Assembly (NCBI RefSeq): GCF_000716545.1
Contig: NZ_JNWZ01000001.1
Location: 170,371 to 234,370 of the forward strand
DNA from: Kitasatospora phosalacinea
Lineage (GTDB): Bacteria; Actinomycetota; Actinomycetes; Streptomycetales; Streptomycetaceae
DNA length: 64,000 bases
Direction: 5' to 3'
A program made the position numbers and the translations under genes. This document shows positions 1-9,614 of the stretch, piece after piece (positions within the stretch are counted from its first letter, which is position 1; each line of letters starts with the position of its first letter). The notes under the pieces are model-generated. The model saw only the letters and a list, made by a program, of their open reading frames with translations, did not search any database and was not told the origin of the DNA.

Positions 1-221
1 TCGGCGTGCACGTGTCGTTCGGCGGCGGCGCGGACGGGCAGCGCGCCGAGGTGCTGGTGCACGGCCGGCCGCACGCCGCCGCCTCCGCGGCGCTCGCCGC
101 GCTGGGCTGGCCGCGGGTCGCCGAGGGCGACTCGTACGCCCGGACCTTCGTCCTGCTGGTGCGCCGGGCCGGCACCCGGCCCCCGGCCGGCACCGGGCTC
201 CGGGTCGCCGGGCGGGAGTAG
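1..221 (+). CDS. C-terminal end of a truncated protein of unknown function
   Basis: The frame is open from the left window edge and ends with TAG just before a hairpin. About 73 residues are visible, rich in Ala, Gly and Arg, finishing in a hydrophobic stretch (FVLLVRRAG) followed by a Pro/Gly-rich tail. Third codon positions are almost all G or C, so it is very likely the 3' end of a real gene whose start lies outside the window. The short beta-strand-like FVLLVRR ending is common at the end of SAM-dependent methyltransferases, but there is not enough sequence to assign a family. Confidence 0.6.
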   Translation, partial: GVHVSFGGGADGQRAEVLVHGRPHAAASAALAALGWPRVAEGDSYARTFVLLVRRAGTRPPAGTGLRVAGRE

Positions 222-224
222 GAC

Positions 225-263
225 CGGCCCCCCGCCCGGCCGGTCGCGGGCCGGGCGGGGCCG
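225..263. terminator. Hairpin between convergent genes
   Basis: A GC-only inverted repeat (CGGCCCC, two extra C, GCCCGGC, then GCCGGGCGGGGCCG) sits between the stop codons of the partial plus-strand gene and the minus-strand LamG gene. It has no T tract, as is usual for streptomycete terminators, and could serve both genes. Confidence 0.6.
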
Positions 264-268
264 TTCGG

Positions 269-1147
269 TCAGTGCACCGTCGAGGTGTCCAGTTCGACGT
301 TGTAGTCGGCGAGTTGGCCGATCTTCGCCTCGCTCAGCGCGCCCTGCAAGACCCAGATGTCGTCCAACTCGCCCTCGAAGTACTCCGTCCAGGCGCCGTC
401 CGACCGGGCCCGGCCGATCTGCAGGCCGCCGGTGGCGTCGTACGCCGGAGCGGCGGCGGAGGTGGAGACGTAGTCGCGGCAGTCGGTGGCGTCGTCCGCG
501 CAGACCTGGCGCTCCAGGTTCCCGTCGACGTAGAGCGTGAACCGGCTCTCGGCGGCGTCGTAGGTGACGGCGAGGTGCGTCCAGCGCTCCATGACGGAGC
601 GCCAGTCGGAGTGGTCGACCCGGGTGGTGACGCTCCCGGTGCCGTCGGCGTCGCGCAGTTCGGCCTGCCACTCGCCGATCGGGCCCGCGACGGGGTCGGT
701 CCACAGGTAGTGCCAGCGGACGGTGACCGCGCTGTCGTCGGCGCCGGCGAAGGAGAAGACCGTCATCTCCCTGGTCGGGTCGCCGACGGGGTTGGCCCAG
801 CCGGCCAGCGTGAAGCTCTGGTCGGTGTGCAGCGACAGGCCGGTGGCCTCCGCGTAGCCGTCGACGCCGTCCAGCCGCATGACGCCGGGGGTGGGGAGCA
901 GGTGCTCGGTGCCGTCGATCGAGGCCCCGCCGCCGAGCCGGAGCCCCACTCCGCCGGGCCCCTCACCGGGGCTGACCTGCGGCGTGCCGGTAGCGGTGGC
1001 GAGCTTCCAGCGGGCGACGACCTGCGGCGCCTCCCCGGCTGCCGCTGCCTGGCCGGGCACGGCCAGCGCACCCGCGGCCACGGCGGCGAGCACCGCGACG
1101 GCCTTCCACCCCCGCGCCCGACCGCGCCGAACCGCTGTTCCGTGCAT
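269..1147 (-). CDS. Secreted LamG/concanavalin-A-like domain protein
   Basis: The 292-residue protein starts at ATG 1147, which is preceded by GGGGAGACGAGG; a longer in-frame start exists but lacks a site. Residues 1-37 form a Sec signal peptide (RRGRAR, a hydrophobic core, then a PGQAAAA cleavage region). The rest is one LamG/laminin-G-like beta-sandwich, with the typical FTLAGWANP and HLAVTYDAAESRFTLYVDG strands and a late cysteine pair. Such domains bind carbohydrate or Ca2+, and in streptomycetes they are usually exported wall-associated or glycan-binding proteins. No catalytic module is attached, so a binding role is more likely than hydrolysis. It stands alone, with convergent neighbours on the left. 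Confidence 0.85.
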   Translation of the reverse strand: MHGTAVRRGRARGWKAVAVLAAVAAGALAVPGQAAAAGEAPQVVARWKLATATGTPQVSPGEGPGGVGLRLGGGASIDGTEHLLPTPGVMRLDGVDGYAEATGLSLHTDQSFTLAGWANPVGDPTREMTVFSFAGADDSAVTVRWHYLWTDPVAGPIGEWQAELRDADGTGSVTTRVDHSDWRSVMERWTHLAVTYDAAESRFTLYVDGNLERQVCADDATDCRDYVSTSAAAPAYDATGGLQIGRARSDGAWTEYFEGELDDIWVLQGALSEAKIGQLADYNVELDTSTVH

Positions 1148-1324
1148 GCTGTACCTCGTCTCCCCGGAGGTCAGGACCACTGGGCCCGGATCTTCGCGAA
1201 ACCCCAAAAGTCTGTCAACGGAGTTTCAGGGACGGGCAAAGGCCGACCGGTCACCGGGGCGGCCCGGGTGGACGCCGCCGGGCGGAGCGCACCGGAAGCC
1301 CCCCCACCGGGGGGCGACGGGCCG

Positions 1325-1828
1325 TCAGGAAGTCTGCGGGGGTGCCGGGTAGTGCCAGGTGCCGCCGAGGGCGCGGTAGTCCGGGAGCCAGGCCGCCAGG
1401 ACCTGTGCGGAGGGGTAGAACATCGGCTCGGGGAGCGCGTCCACCGCGACGCGCTCCCAGCCGGCGCAGGCGTGCGGTTCGGTGACCAGGGCCTCGGCCA
1501 GGCTCGGCGGGGCCAGTACCGCCGCCGTCACCCGGGTACGGCCCAGCTCGTGGTCGAGCAGCACCGCCAGCACCCGCATCTCCTCGGCGGGCAGCAGGAT
1601 GCCGGTCTCCTCGGCCAACTCCCGGGCGGCGGCCGCCTCGAAGGACTCCCCGGGGTGGTCGACCTTGCCGCCGGGCAGGCTCCAGGTCGGCGGTTCGCCG
1701 GCGGTGGTGCGCCGCCCGATCAGCACCCGCCCGTCCCCGGTCGGCACGATCACGCCCGCGCCGACCAGCGGCGGCAACGGGTGGGTGCCGGAAGGGGGCC
1801 GAGCGTCGAAGTGCCGGACGTCCGTCAC
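1325..1828 (-). CDS. Nudix hydrolase
   Basis: The 167-residue protein hydrolyses a nucleoside-diphosphate-linked substrate; the exact substrate cannot be read from sequence. The Nudix box is clear (GGKVDHPGESFEAAAA followed by RELAEETGI), with one residue more than the canonical spacing between the first Gly and the first Glu. It begins with a GTG whose GTGA overlaps the stop of the upstream SDR gene, so the two are translationally coupled. There is no signal peptide, so it is cytoplasmic. Co-translation with an NAD(P)-dependent oxidoreductase suggests a related nucleotide or cofactor clean-up role, which is an inference. Confidence 0.9.
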   Translation of the reverse strand: MTDVRHFDARPPSGTHPLPPLVGAGVIVPTGDGRVLIGRRTTAGEPPTWSLPGGKVDHPGESFEAAAARELAEETGILLPAEEMRVLAVLLDHELGRTRVTAAVLAPPSLAEALVTEPHACAGWERVAVDALPEPMFYPSAQVLAAWLPDYRALGGTWHYPAPPQTS

Positions 1829-3324
1829 CACTTGCCCTTCTGGTAGTCCTTCAGGAAGCAACCGTACAGGTCCTCGCCCAGCTCGCCGCGGACGATCGGG
1901 TCGTAGACCCGGGCCGCGCCGTCCACCAGGTCGAGCGGGGCGTGGAAGCCCTCCTCGTGCAGGCGCATCTTCTCCGGGTGCGGGCGCTCGTCGGTGATCC
2001 AGCCGGTGTCCACCGCGGTCATCAGGATGCCGTCGGTCTCGAACATCTCCTGCGCGCTGGTGCGGGTCAGCATGTTCAGCGCGGCCTTCGCCATGTTGGT
2101 GTGCGGGTGGCCCGAGCCCTTGTAGCCGCGGTCGAAGACGCCCTCCATCGCCGAGACGTTGACCACGTACTTGCGGCGCGCCGGGGACGCGGCGAGCGCC
2201 GGGCGCAGCTGCGAGATCAGGATGAACGGGGCGGTGGAGTTGCACAGTTGCACCTCCAGCAGCTCGATCGGGCCGACCTCGGAGACGGTCTGCACCCAGC
2301 TGTTGGTGGGCGCCAGGTCCGGTACCAGGCCGCCCGCGTCGATCGCGGTGCCGGCCGCGATCCGCTCCGGCGAGGCCGAACCCGTCACCAGGGCCAGCGA
2401 GGTGACCTCCTCGGCGCTCACCGACGGCTGCTCGCCGTGGCGCTGCCCCGGCAGCGCCGGCACGTCCACCGCGCCGGAGCCGAACCGGCCGATCACCGTG
2501 GAGGCGGGCAGCGCCCCGGCCGGCAGCGGCGCCGACTCGGCCGCCACCAGCTCGCGGTACGCCTCGGGGGAGCGGCGCACGGTCTGCGCCGCGTTGTTGA
2601 TCAGGATGTCCAGCGGGCCGTCCGCGGCGACCTCGTCCGCCAGCGCCATCACCTGGGCCGGGTCGCGCAGGTCGATGCCGACGATCTTGAGGCGGTGGAT
2701 CCACTCGGCGCTGTCCGGCATCGCGGTGAAGCGGCGGATCGCGTCGTTCGGGAAGCGGGTGGTGATGGTGGTGTGCGCGCCGTCGCGCAGCAGGCACAGC
2801 GCGATGTACATGCCGATCTTGGCGCGGCCGCCGGTCAGCAGCGCCCGCTTGCCGGTCAGGTCGGCGCGGGCGTGCCGGCGCGAGCGGTTGAGCGCCGCGC
2901 AGTCGCGGCACAGCTGGTGGTAGAACGCGTCCACCTCGACGTACCGCTGCTTGCAGGTGTAGCAGGAGCGCGGGCGCTCCAGGATGCCGGCCAGCTCGGT
3001 GGTGGTCTCGGTGCTCAGCCCGAACGCGCCCGCCGTCTCGTCGTCGATCCGGCCCGGCGCGCCCGTCGCGGTCTTCGCGGTCACCGCCCGGTCGTTGGCG
3101 GTCTTGCGGGCCCGGGTCTCCTGGCGGCGGCGCTGCTTGAGGGTGCGGAAGAGGCCGCCGACCGCCATCCGGACCCGGATCGCGTCCGGGTGGTCGACGT
3201 GGATCTCGTCCAGCTCGGCGAGCACGCTCAGGCAGAGCTCCAGGCGGTCGGGGTCGATGCCCTTGCCGTAGTCGGTGTCGTCCTCGACCGGGGCGCTGCC
3301 CGGGCCGCTCTGCTGGTTCGTCAC
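1825..3324 (-). CDS. Large SDR-family oxidoreductase with N-terminal extension and zinc-ribbon-like segment
   Basis: The GTG at 3324 is chosen because GAGGAAG lies 8 bases upstream; a longer frame to 3411 has no site. The 499-residue product is about twice the usual SDR length. Residues 1-110 are charged and helical. Then a CYTC...CRDC pair about 20 residues apart resembles a structural zinc site. An SDR Rossmann domain follows (LLTGGRAKIG for the dinucleotide site, INNAAQT, and a late VSAME with K about 20 residues on in place of a standard YxxxK). The substrate is unknown. The coupled Nudix gene follows with a 4-base overlap. The family is recognisable in streptomycetes, but the zinc-ribbon architecture is atypical. 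Confidence 0.8.
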   Translation of the reverse strand: MTNQQSGPGSAPVEDDTDYGKGIDPDRLELCLSVLAELDEIHVDHPDAIRVRMAVGGLFRTLKQRRRQETRARKTANDRAVTAKTATGAPGRIDDETAGAFGLSTETTTELAGILERPRSCYTCKQRYVEVDAFYHQLCRDCAALNRSRRHARADLTGKRALLTGGRAKIGMYIALCLLRDGAHTTITTRFPNDAIRRFTAMPDSAEWIHRLKIVGIDLRDPAQVMALADEVAADGPLDILINNAAQTVRRSPEAYRELVAAESAPLPAGALPASTVIGRFGSGAVDVPALPGQRHGEQPSVSAEEVTSLALVTGSASPERIAAGTAIDAGGLVPDLAPTNSWVQTVSEVGPIELLEVQLCNSTAPFILISQLRPALAASPARRKYVVNVSAMEGVFDRGYKGSGHPHTNMAKAALNMLTRTSAQEMFETDGILMTAVDTGWITDERPHPEKMRLHEEGFHAPLDLVDGAARVYDPIVRGELGEDLYGCFLKDYQKGKW

Positions 3325-3426
3325 TGCCGATGCTTCCTCGATCGCCCCATCCGTACCGCCGAACTCTACGGGAGCGGCCCCCGCCGGGGCGAAGCCTGTG
3401 ACCTGCCGCACTCCCGGCCGCTCCGG

Positions 3427-4368
3427 TCAACCGCCGCCCAGCGACCAGGCGATGACCGAGAGCGTCAGCATCGACAGCACCGTCGAGACCAGCACCGCCG
3501 AGCGGGCCAGCACCGGCGCCGCCCCGTACAGCCGCGCGTACACGTAGACGTTCTGCGCGGTCGGCAGGGCCGACATCAGCACCGCCGCCCGCAGCTGCGG
3601 CCCGCGCAGGTGCAGCAGCAGGGCGCCGACGGCCAGCGCGGCCAGCGGCTGCCCGACCGCCTTGACCAGCACCGTGACGGCCAGCTCGCCCCGGTCCGGA
3701 CGCTGCGGCGCCGTGTCGGGCGGGGTGTGCAGCGACAGGCCGAGGGTGACCAGGGCGGCCGGGACGGCGGCCGCGCCCAGCAGGTCGGCCGAGTGCGCCA
3801 GCGGACCGGGCAGGCGCCAGCCGGTCGCCGAGAACAGCGCGCCCAGGCCCGCGCCGAGGATCACCGGGTTGCGCAGCGGCAGCCGCGCCAGGCGCCGCAG
3901 CCGCTCGACGGGGGAGGGCGGGGCGGTGCCGGTGGCGGTGTCCAGCACGGCCAGCATCACCGGGGTGACCAGCAGCACCTGGAACAGCAGCACCGGCGCG
4001 GCGAACGAGGTGTCGCCGAGCACCTGGGCCGCGACCGGGATGCCGAGGTTGCCGGAGTTCACGTAGCCCGCCGCCATCACCGCGACCGTCCGCCCGGCGG
4101 TGGTCCGCTCCGCGCCCCGTCCGGCCAGCAGGCCCAGCAGGGACGCGACCGCCGTCCCGGCGGCGAACGCCAGCACCCAGGTGTCGGCGAAGGACGCCAG
4201 GTCGGTGCGCGCCACCACGGTGAACAGCGCGGCCGGCATCGCCACGTGGAACACGAACCGCCCGAGCACCGCCTCGGCGTCCGACCCCAGCAGCCCCGTC
4301 CGCCCGGCCAGCCAGCCGACCGCGGTCAGCACCCAGATCGGCGCGAACGCCGCCACCAACGCCTCCAC
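3427..4368 (-). CDS. AEC-family (auxin efflux carrier-like) permease
   Basis: This 313-residue integral membrane protein has about ten hydrophobic segments in the 5+5 pattern of the AEC family. The N-terminal half begins FAPIWVLTAVGWLAGRTG, and a conserved NSGNLGIPVA motif lies between the halves. AEC proteins export small carboxylates such as malate or auxin-like acids using the ion gradient; the substrate here is unknown. GTG 4368 is preferred because AGGGGAGG precedes it by a few bases, although an in-frame start 48 bases further out exists. It is followed at a 100-base distance by the SDR/Nudix pair on the same strand, but a shared transcript is not evident. Confidence 0.85.
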   Translation of the reverse strand: MEALVAAFAPIWVLTAVGWLAGRTGLLGSDAEAVLGRFVFHVAMPAALFTVVARTDLASFADTWVLAFAAGTAVASLLGLLAGRGAERTTAGRTVAVMAAGYVNSGNLGIPVAAQVLGDTSFAAPVLLFQVLLVTPVMLAVLDTATGTAPPSPVERLRRLARLPLRNPVILGAGLGALFSATGWRLPGPLAHSADLLGAAAVPAALVTLGLSLHTPPDTAPQRPDRGELAVTVLVKAVGQPLAALAVGALLLHLRGPQLRAAVLMSALPTAQNVYVYARLYGAAPVLARSAVLVSTVLSMLTLSVIAWSLGGG

Positions 4369-5078
4369 CCCGGCCTCCCCTTCCACCGCCCGCCGCCCGC
4401 CGCCCGCCGCAGTCAATCAGGCGCCCTCGGCCGCCCGCCGGGCGGCCGCCCTCCCCGGACCGGGGCGGGCGGATCCGCGGCCGGGGCGGGCGACGGGCTG
4501 ACGGGGAGTGAGCCGGGTCACGAGGGGTGCGTGAGCCGGGTCACGGGCGGGGCGGTCCGGGTGGTCGGGCGGGTGCGGTGCGTGGTCGGGGGGAGAGCGG
4601 CGTCACAGCGGCGGGGCGGTGGCCGGGGTCACACGGGGGTGGCGGCGCGGAGGGCGGGCGAGCGGGCCGGGGCCTTGGCGGGACTGGCCTCGGGCCCAAG
4701 GACCCCGTGACGGGGGGAGGTTGGGCGCCCCTGTGGCCTTCTTCACAGCCGGGTCGGAATACGGGGCATCGCGAGGGGTGAACTCCCTTGCGGCGCAAGG
4801 GGATCCGGGATGTGAAGGAGTTGTGCAGAGCCCATTTCAAGACATTTGCCGCGCCGTTGGGGCTCCGGCAGTCTCGTGGTTGTGCCCCGAGCCGTTCCGA
4901 GTGCTCACGGGGCTGACATGGCGCAGCGGACCGCGAGACCAGCGCGGCGCACGCGTCCCCCGGTGAGCAAGAGCCGCCGGGCCGGCCGACCCGGGCCGAG
5001 GAACCCCGCAACGAGCGGGGGTCCCGCATGTCCACCCGGGCCCGGCGTGACCTGGAACGACTCTCGGAGGTACTCGAC
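4369..5078 (+). promoter_or_regulatory. Long upstream region of the transglycosylase gene with a leader hairpin
   Basis: About 700 bases separate two divergent genes. No convincing gene is visible. A hairpin at 5000-5025 (GGAACCCCGC, loop AACGA, GCGGGGGTCC; 9 of 10 pairs) lies 53 bases before the ATG of the secreted transglycosylase, with the GGAGG ribosome-binding site after it. Long leaders ahead of cell-wall hydrolases are common in streptomycetes and sometimes hold c-di-AMP riboswitches. The conserved core of that riboswitch was not recognised here, so the hairpin is reported only as a possible RNA control element. Confidence 0.4.
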
Positions 5079-5906
5079 ATGCGACGCATCAAGCACAATC
5101 TCGGCCGACTTCCCCAGGTGCGGATGGGCCACCACCGAATGCCCGACGCGGTCCTCGGCATCGGCCTGGCCGGCGCCATCGCCGTGGGCACCCTGCTGCC
5201 CGTCTCCCAGGCGATCGCCTCCCCCTCGTCGCACCGCGCCGACGCCTCGGTGACCGCCGCCGGCGCCCAGGACGCGGGCCGCGACGGCGACCAGGCCGCC
5301 TCCCGCAGCGAGGACCGCGAGCCCGTCCAGCAGGACCAGGGCCAGCAGCAGCCGCAGGACCAGGGCCAGCCGCAGAACCAGGACCAGGCCCAGCAGGACC
5401 AGGCCCAGCGGGACCAGCAGGCGGAGCAGGAGAAGCAGGCCGCCGAGCAGAAGGCCCAGGAAGAGAAGCAGGCGGCCGAGCAGAAGGCCGAGCAGGAGAA
5501 GCAGGCGGCCGAGCAGAAGGCGAAGGACGAGCAGGCCGCCGCCGCGAAGAAGACCTACCCGAACAACCTGGACGGCTGGATCGCGGAGGCCCGCGACGTG
5601 CTGGCCGCCAACGGGCAGCACGTCCCGTCCGCGAAGGCGATGCGGGCCGCCGCGATCGCCGAGTCCTCCGGCAACCCGAACGCCCAGAACAACTGGGACT
5701 CGAACGCCAAGAAGGGCACCCCGTCGATCGGCCTGACCCAGGTGATCATGCCGACCTTCAAGGCGTACGCGCTGCCCGGTCACACGGACATCCGCAACCC
5801 CGTCGACAACCTGGTCGCCAGCTCGCGCTACTGCGACGCCCGCTACGGCAACATGGACAACATGGCCGCCGCCCGCGGCTACGGCTCCCACTGGCGCGGC
5901 TACTAA
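5079..5906 (+). CDS. Secreted lytic transglycosylase (SLT/lysozyme-like domain)
   Basis: The 275-residue protein starts at ATG 5079, eight bases after GGAGG; an upstream in-frame ATG at 5028 is less likely. An N-terminal hydrophobic export segment (AVLGIGLAGAIAVGTLLPV) is followed by a roughly 100-residue Gln/Lys/Glu/Ala-rich coiled-coil spacer with repeated QEKQAAEQKA units. The last 90 residues are a goose-lysozyme/SLT fold with catalytic Glu at about residue 195 (AAIAESSGNP) and the GLTQ motif. It should cleave peptidoglycan glycan strands with anhydro-muramyl formation. The spacer probably spans or binds the cell wall. It is single-gene, with a strong hairpin after the stop. Confidence 0.92.
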   Translation: MRRIKHNLGRLPQVRMGHHRMPDAVLGIGLAGAIAVGTLLPVSQAIASPSSHRADASVTAAGAQDAGRDGDQAASRSEDREPVQQDQGQQQPQDQGQPQNQDQAQQDQAQRDQQAEQEKQAAEQKAQEEKQAAEQKAEQEKQAAEQKAKDEQAAAAKKTYPNNLDGWIAEARDVLAANGQHVPSAKAMRAAAIAESSGNPNAQNNWDSNAKKGTPSIGLTQVIMPTFKAYALPGHTDIRNPVDNLVASSRYCDARYGNMDNMAAARGYGSHWRGY

Positions 5907-5936
5907 AGCGGCCCGTCCTCGGAGGAACCGCCTTCT

Positions 5937-5971
5937 CGGCCCCCTCGGCACACCCGTGCCGCAGGGGGCCG
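5937..5971 (+). terminator. Long hairpin terminator after the transglycosylase gene
   Basis: The arms CGGCCCCCT-CGGCAC and GTGCCG-C-AGGGGGCCG pair across an ACCC loop, giving 15 pairs with a single bulged base, starting 31 bases after the stop codon. Confidence 0.75.
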
Positions 5972-6086
5972 CGGCGCGTCCGGAAGCGGGCGCGGAGGAG
6001 ATCGGGCGCGGAGGAGAGTGGACGGGGCGCGGATTTGGAGGTTCGTACAGTTCGGTGGCGGGATCGGCCCCGTCCGGTTGTGTTGA

Positions 6087-7646
<1,560 letters not shown>

Positions 7647-7655
7647 CCGGCGGGA

Positions 7656-7697
7656 CGAGGGGCCGGGCGCTTACGAGCGGGAGCGCCCGGCCCCTCG
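7656..7697. terminator. Perfect 16-bp bidirectional terminator
   Basis: CGAGGGGCCGGGCGCT at 7656-7671 is fully complementary to AGCGCCCGGCCCCTCG at 7682-7697 around a 10-base loop. It lies between the stop codons of two convergent genes (7646 on plus, 7705 on minus), so it can end both transcripts. Confidence 0.9.
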
Positions 7698-7704
7698 CGC
7701 GTGC

Positions 7705-8037
7705 CTACAGGGCGTAGCCGGCGTCCTCGTCCCACGGGACGTCCAGGTCGTCCAGGTGCACGTGCCACCGCGCCCCCGGCAGGGCGCGGCGCAGCTCCGT
7801 GACCGAGCCCAGCACGTGGACGATCACCGGCAGCGCCCGCTCGGGGTCGACCGGCATCTTGGTCGACCCGGCCAGCAGTCGGCCGGGCTCGTGGCCGCCC
7901 CCGTACAGGTGGAGGCACTCCTCGTCCCGGTACGGGAAGGACGCCAGGCCGGCGGCGACGACGCGCTCGACGGCGGCCGCTTCGGCCGCCGTCAACGGCA
8001 GCTCCCGGGCCGCGGAGTAGTAGAGGGAGACGCTCAT
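7705..8037 (-). CDS. Conserved small protein of unknown function
   Basis: A 110-residue soluble acidic protein, ATG 8037, preceded by a moderate GGGAGACG-like site. It opens with SLYYSAARELPLT, and the middle section YRDEECLHLYGG is followed by a GRLLAGSTKMP segment. There is no signal peptide, membrane segment or recognised catalytic motif. It is convergent with guaB1 and shares its terminator. The next gene upstream on the same strand ends 59 bases away, so the two could be cotranscribed, but nothing ties their roles together. Function unknown. Confidence 0.7.
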   Translation of the reverse strand: MSVSLYYSAARELPLTAAEAAAVERVVAAGLASFPYRDEECLHLYGGGHEPGRLLAGSTKMPVDPERALPVIVHVLGSVTELRRALPGARWHVHLDDLDVPWDEDAGYAL

Positions 8038-8096
8038 GGCCCGAGCGTACGGACCCGGTCCGACAGCGCCCGGCCCGCGCGCGCCCGTCGGCCCGG

Positions 8097-9515
8097 TCAG
8101 CGGACGCGCGGGGGCTGCCGGGCGACGGTGACGGTGCTGACCGCGTGGCCGTCGGCGGCGTGGACGTGGATCCAGCCCTGCGTGAACTCCCGCAGGTCGT
8201 CGTGGTCGCCGCGCCGGTGGGGCACCCCGAACGGGACGTCCCCGCGGGCGGGCTCGGCCGGCATCCCGTCCACGAAGGCGGCGAAGCGTTCGGCCCGGTG
8301 GCCCCGGTCGCCGATCACGACCTCGGTGACCAGGCCGCGGCGGACCACCAGGCGCACCCCCGGCAGCGCGCCCGCGTGCGCGACCAGCGGGTGCGGCTCC
8401 GGGCGGCCCAGGACGTCCAGGAACAGGGTGAACTCGCCGGAACGCCAACGGTGGATGTCGGGCGAGACGCTCACCCCGCGCGGCATCGCCGTCACCGTGC
8501 GCGGCGCCGCGCCCGGCTGCGCGGAGTCGGAGCCGTACCCGACCAGCAGGTCGCGGGCGCCGTAGCGGTGCAGGTCGGTGCCCGCGCGGGTGTCCGACGG
8601 CGCGCCGAGCACCCGGTGGACCTCCGCGCGGGAGCCCGGGAGCAGACCGGACAGGGCGGCGGGCGAGGGGACGCGGACGCTCAGCACCCGCCCGTCCTCG
8701 GTCTGCACCTCCGGGCCGGCGTCGAACGCCAGCAGCCGCCGGGAGAACCCGGACGAGACCGCCCAGCGCCGGTGCGCCCCGCCGGCCAGGCGGGCCACCC
8801 CCCGGAAGGCCGGGCCGCCCTCGGGCTCGCCGAGCGCGGTGAGGAGCGTACGGACCGGTCCCTCCGGCAGCGGTCGCGGGGCCGGGCGCTCCAGGGCGAT
8901 CGTGGCCAGGCCGCCGCCGGCGTACCCCAGCCGCACCCGGTCGCCCTCGACGGCGTACACGTCGCCGCCCTCCTCGACCGGCTCGCCCAGCACCGCCCGG
9001 GCCCGCGCGCGGTCGCTGCCCGGGCCCAGGCCGCCGATCAGCGCGGCGGGCCGGGGGTAGGCGCCGTCGCCGGTCAGCCGGAACACCGCGCGGTCCGCTC
9101 CGGCGGCCAGACTGCGGGCGGGTGCGGTCCGTCCGTCGTCGGGTTCGCCCGACGCGTCGACGTGCCACCAGAGTTCGCCCTCGAAGCGGGGCGGCAGCAT
9201 CCGCGCCCGGGCCGGGAACCACCGCTCCGGGTACCAGGAGCCGCCGGCCGGGTGGAACAGCAGCAGGTCGTCGTGCTCGCCCCGCCAGCACTCGCCCTCG
9301 AACGACCCCAGCCCCTCGCCGGCCAGTGCCGCCGCGTACTGCTGCTCGGTCAGCGCGAACAGCGCGTCCGCGGAACCGTGGCCCACCTGCTGGTCGACGC
9401 CCACCCACGCCCGGCCGGTCGACACCTCGACGCCGACGCTCGGCCGCCGGACCACCTGCACGAAGCCCCGCACGTCCGGCTCGCGGTCCCCGCCACCCTT
9501 CTTGCGCCTCGCCAC
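8097..9515 (-). CDS. Large soluble protein of unknown function with internal LGEP-type repeats
   Basis: The 472-residue product starts at GTG 9515, where the coding pattern begins after GGGGCGG; a frame extending to 9575 cannot be excluded. No membrane or signal segment is present. Three stretches share a pattern of a helix ending in (V/A)LGxP and then short beta strands: RARAVLGEPVEEGG, LLTALGEPEGG and VHRVLGAPSDT. This recalls the alpha-beta-beta units of BamE/SmpA-like proteins, although the likeness is weak. The N-terminal part has an SFEGECWRGEHDD patch. It is probably a streptomycete-specific cytosolic protein; function unknown. Confidence 0.65.
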   Translation of the reverse strand: MARRKKGGGDREPDVRGFVQVVRRPSVGVEVSTGRAWVGVDQQVGHGSADALFALTEQQYAAALAGEGLGSFEGECWRGEHDDLLLFHPAGGSWYPERWFPARARMLPPRFEGELWWHVDASGEPDDGRTAPARSLAAGADRAVFRLTGDGAYPRPAALIGGLGPGSDRARARAVLGEPVEEGGDVYAVEGDRVRLGYAGGGLATIALERPAPRPLPEGPVRTLLTALGEPEGGPAFRGVARLAGGAHRRWAVSSGFSRRLLAFDAGPEVQTEDGRVLSVRVPSPAALSGLLPGSRAEVHRVLGAPSDTRAGTDLHRYGARDLLVGYGSDSAQPGAAPRTVTAMPRGVSVSPDIHRWRSGEFTLFLDVLGRPEPHPLVAHAGALPGVRLVVRRGLVTEVVIGDRGHRAERFAAFVDGMPAEPARGDVPFGVPHRRGDHDDLREFTQGWIHVHAADGHAVSTVTVARQPPRVR

Positions 9516-9614
9516 GGCCGCCCCGTCCTGTGCCCGCCCGGTGCCGGTGCACCGGTGGCCCCCATCATCGGGCACCGGTCCGCCAGGCAGCGCCGCCCGT
9601 GCCTGCGGGGGGCG

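Noticed and set aside
1942..4710. Long plus-strand open frame opposite the SDR and AEC genes
   Set aside because: The composition is that of an antisense frame, and the minus-strand genes have recognised motifs.
4700..5040. c-di-AMP (ydaO-type) riboswitch ahead of the transglycosylase gene
   Set aside because: The conserved core segments and the terminal CCGAACCCGUCAGC-type stretch were not found by eye; only a simple hairpin is present.
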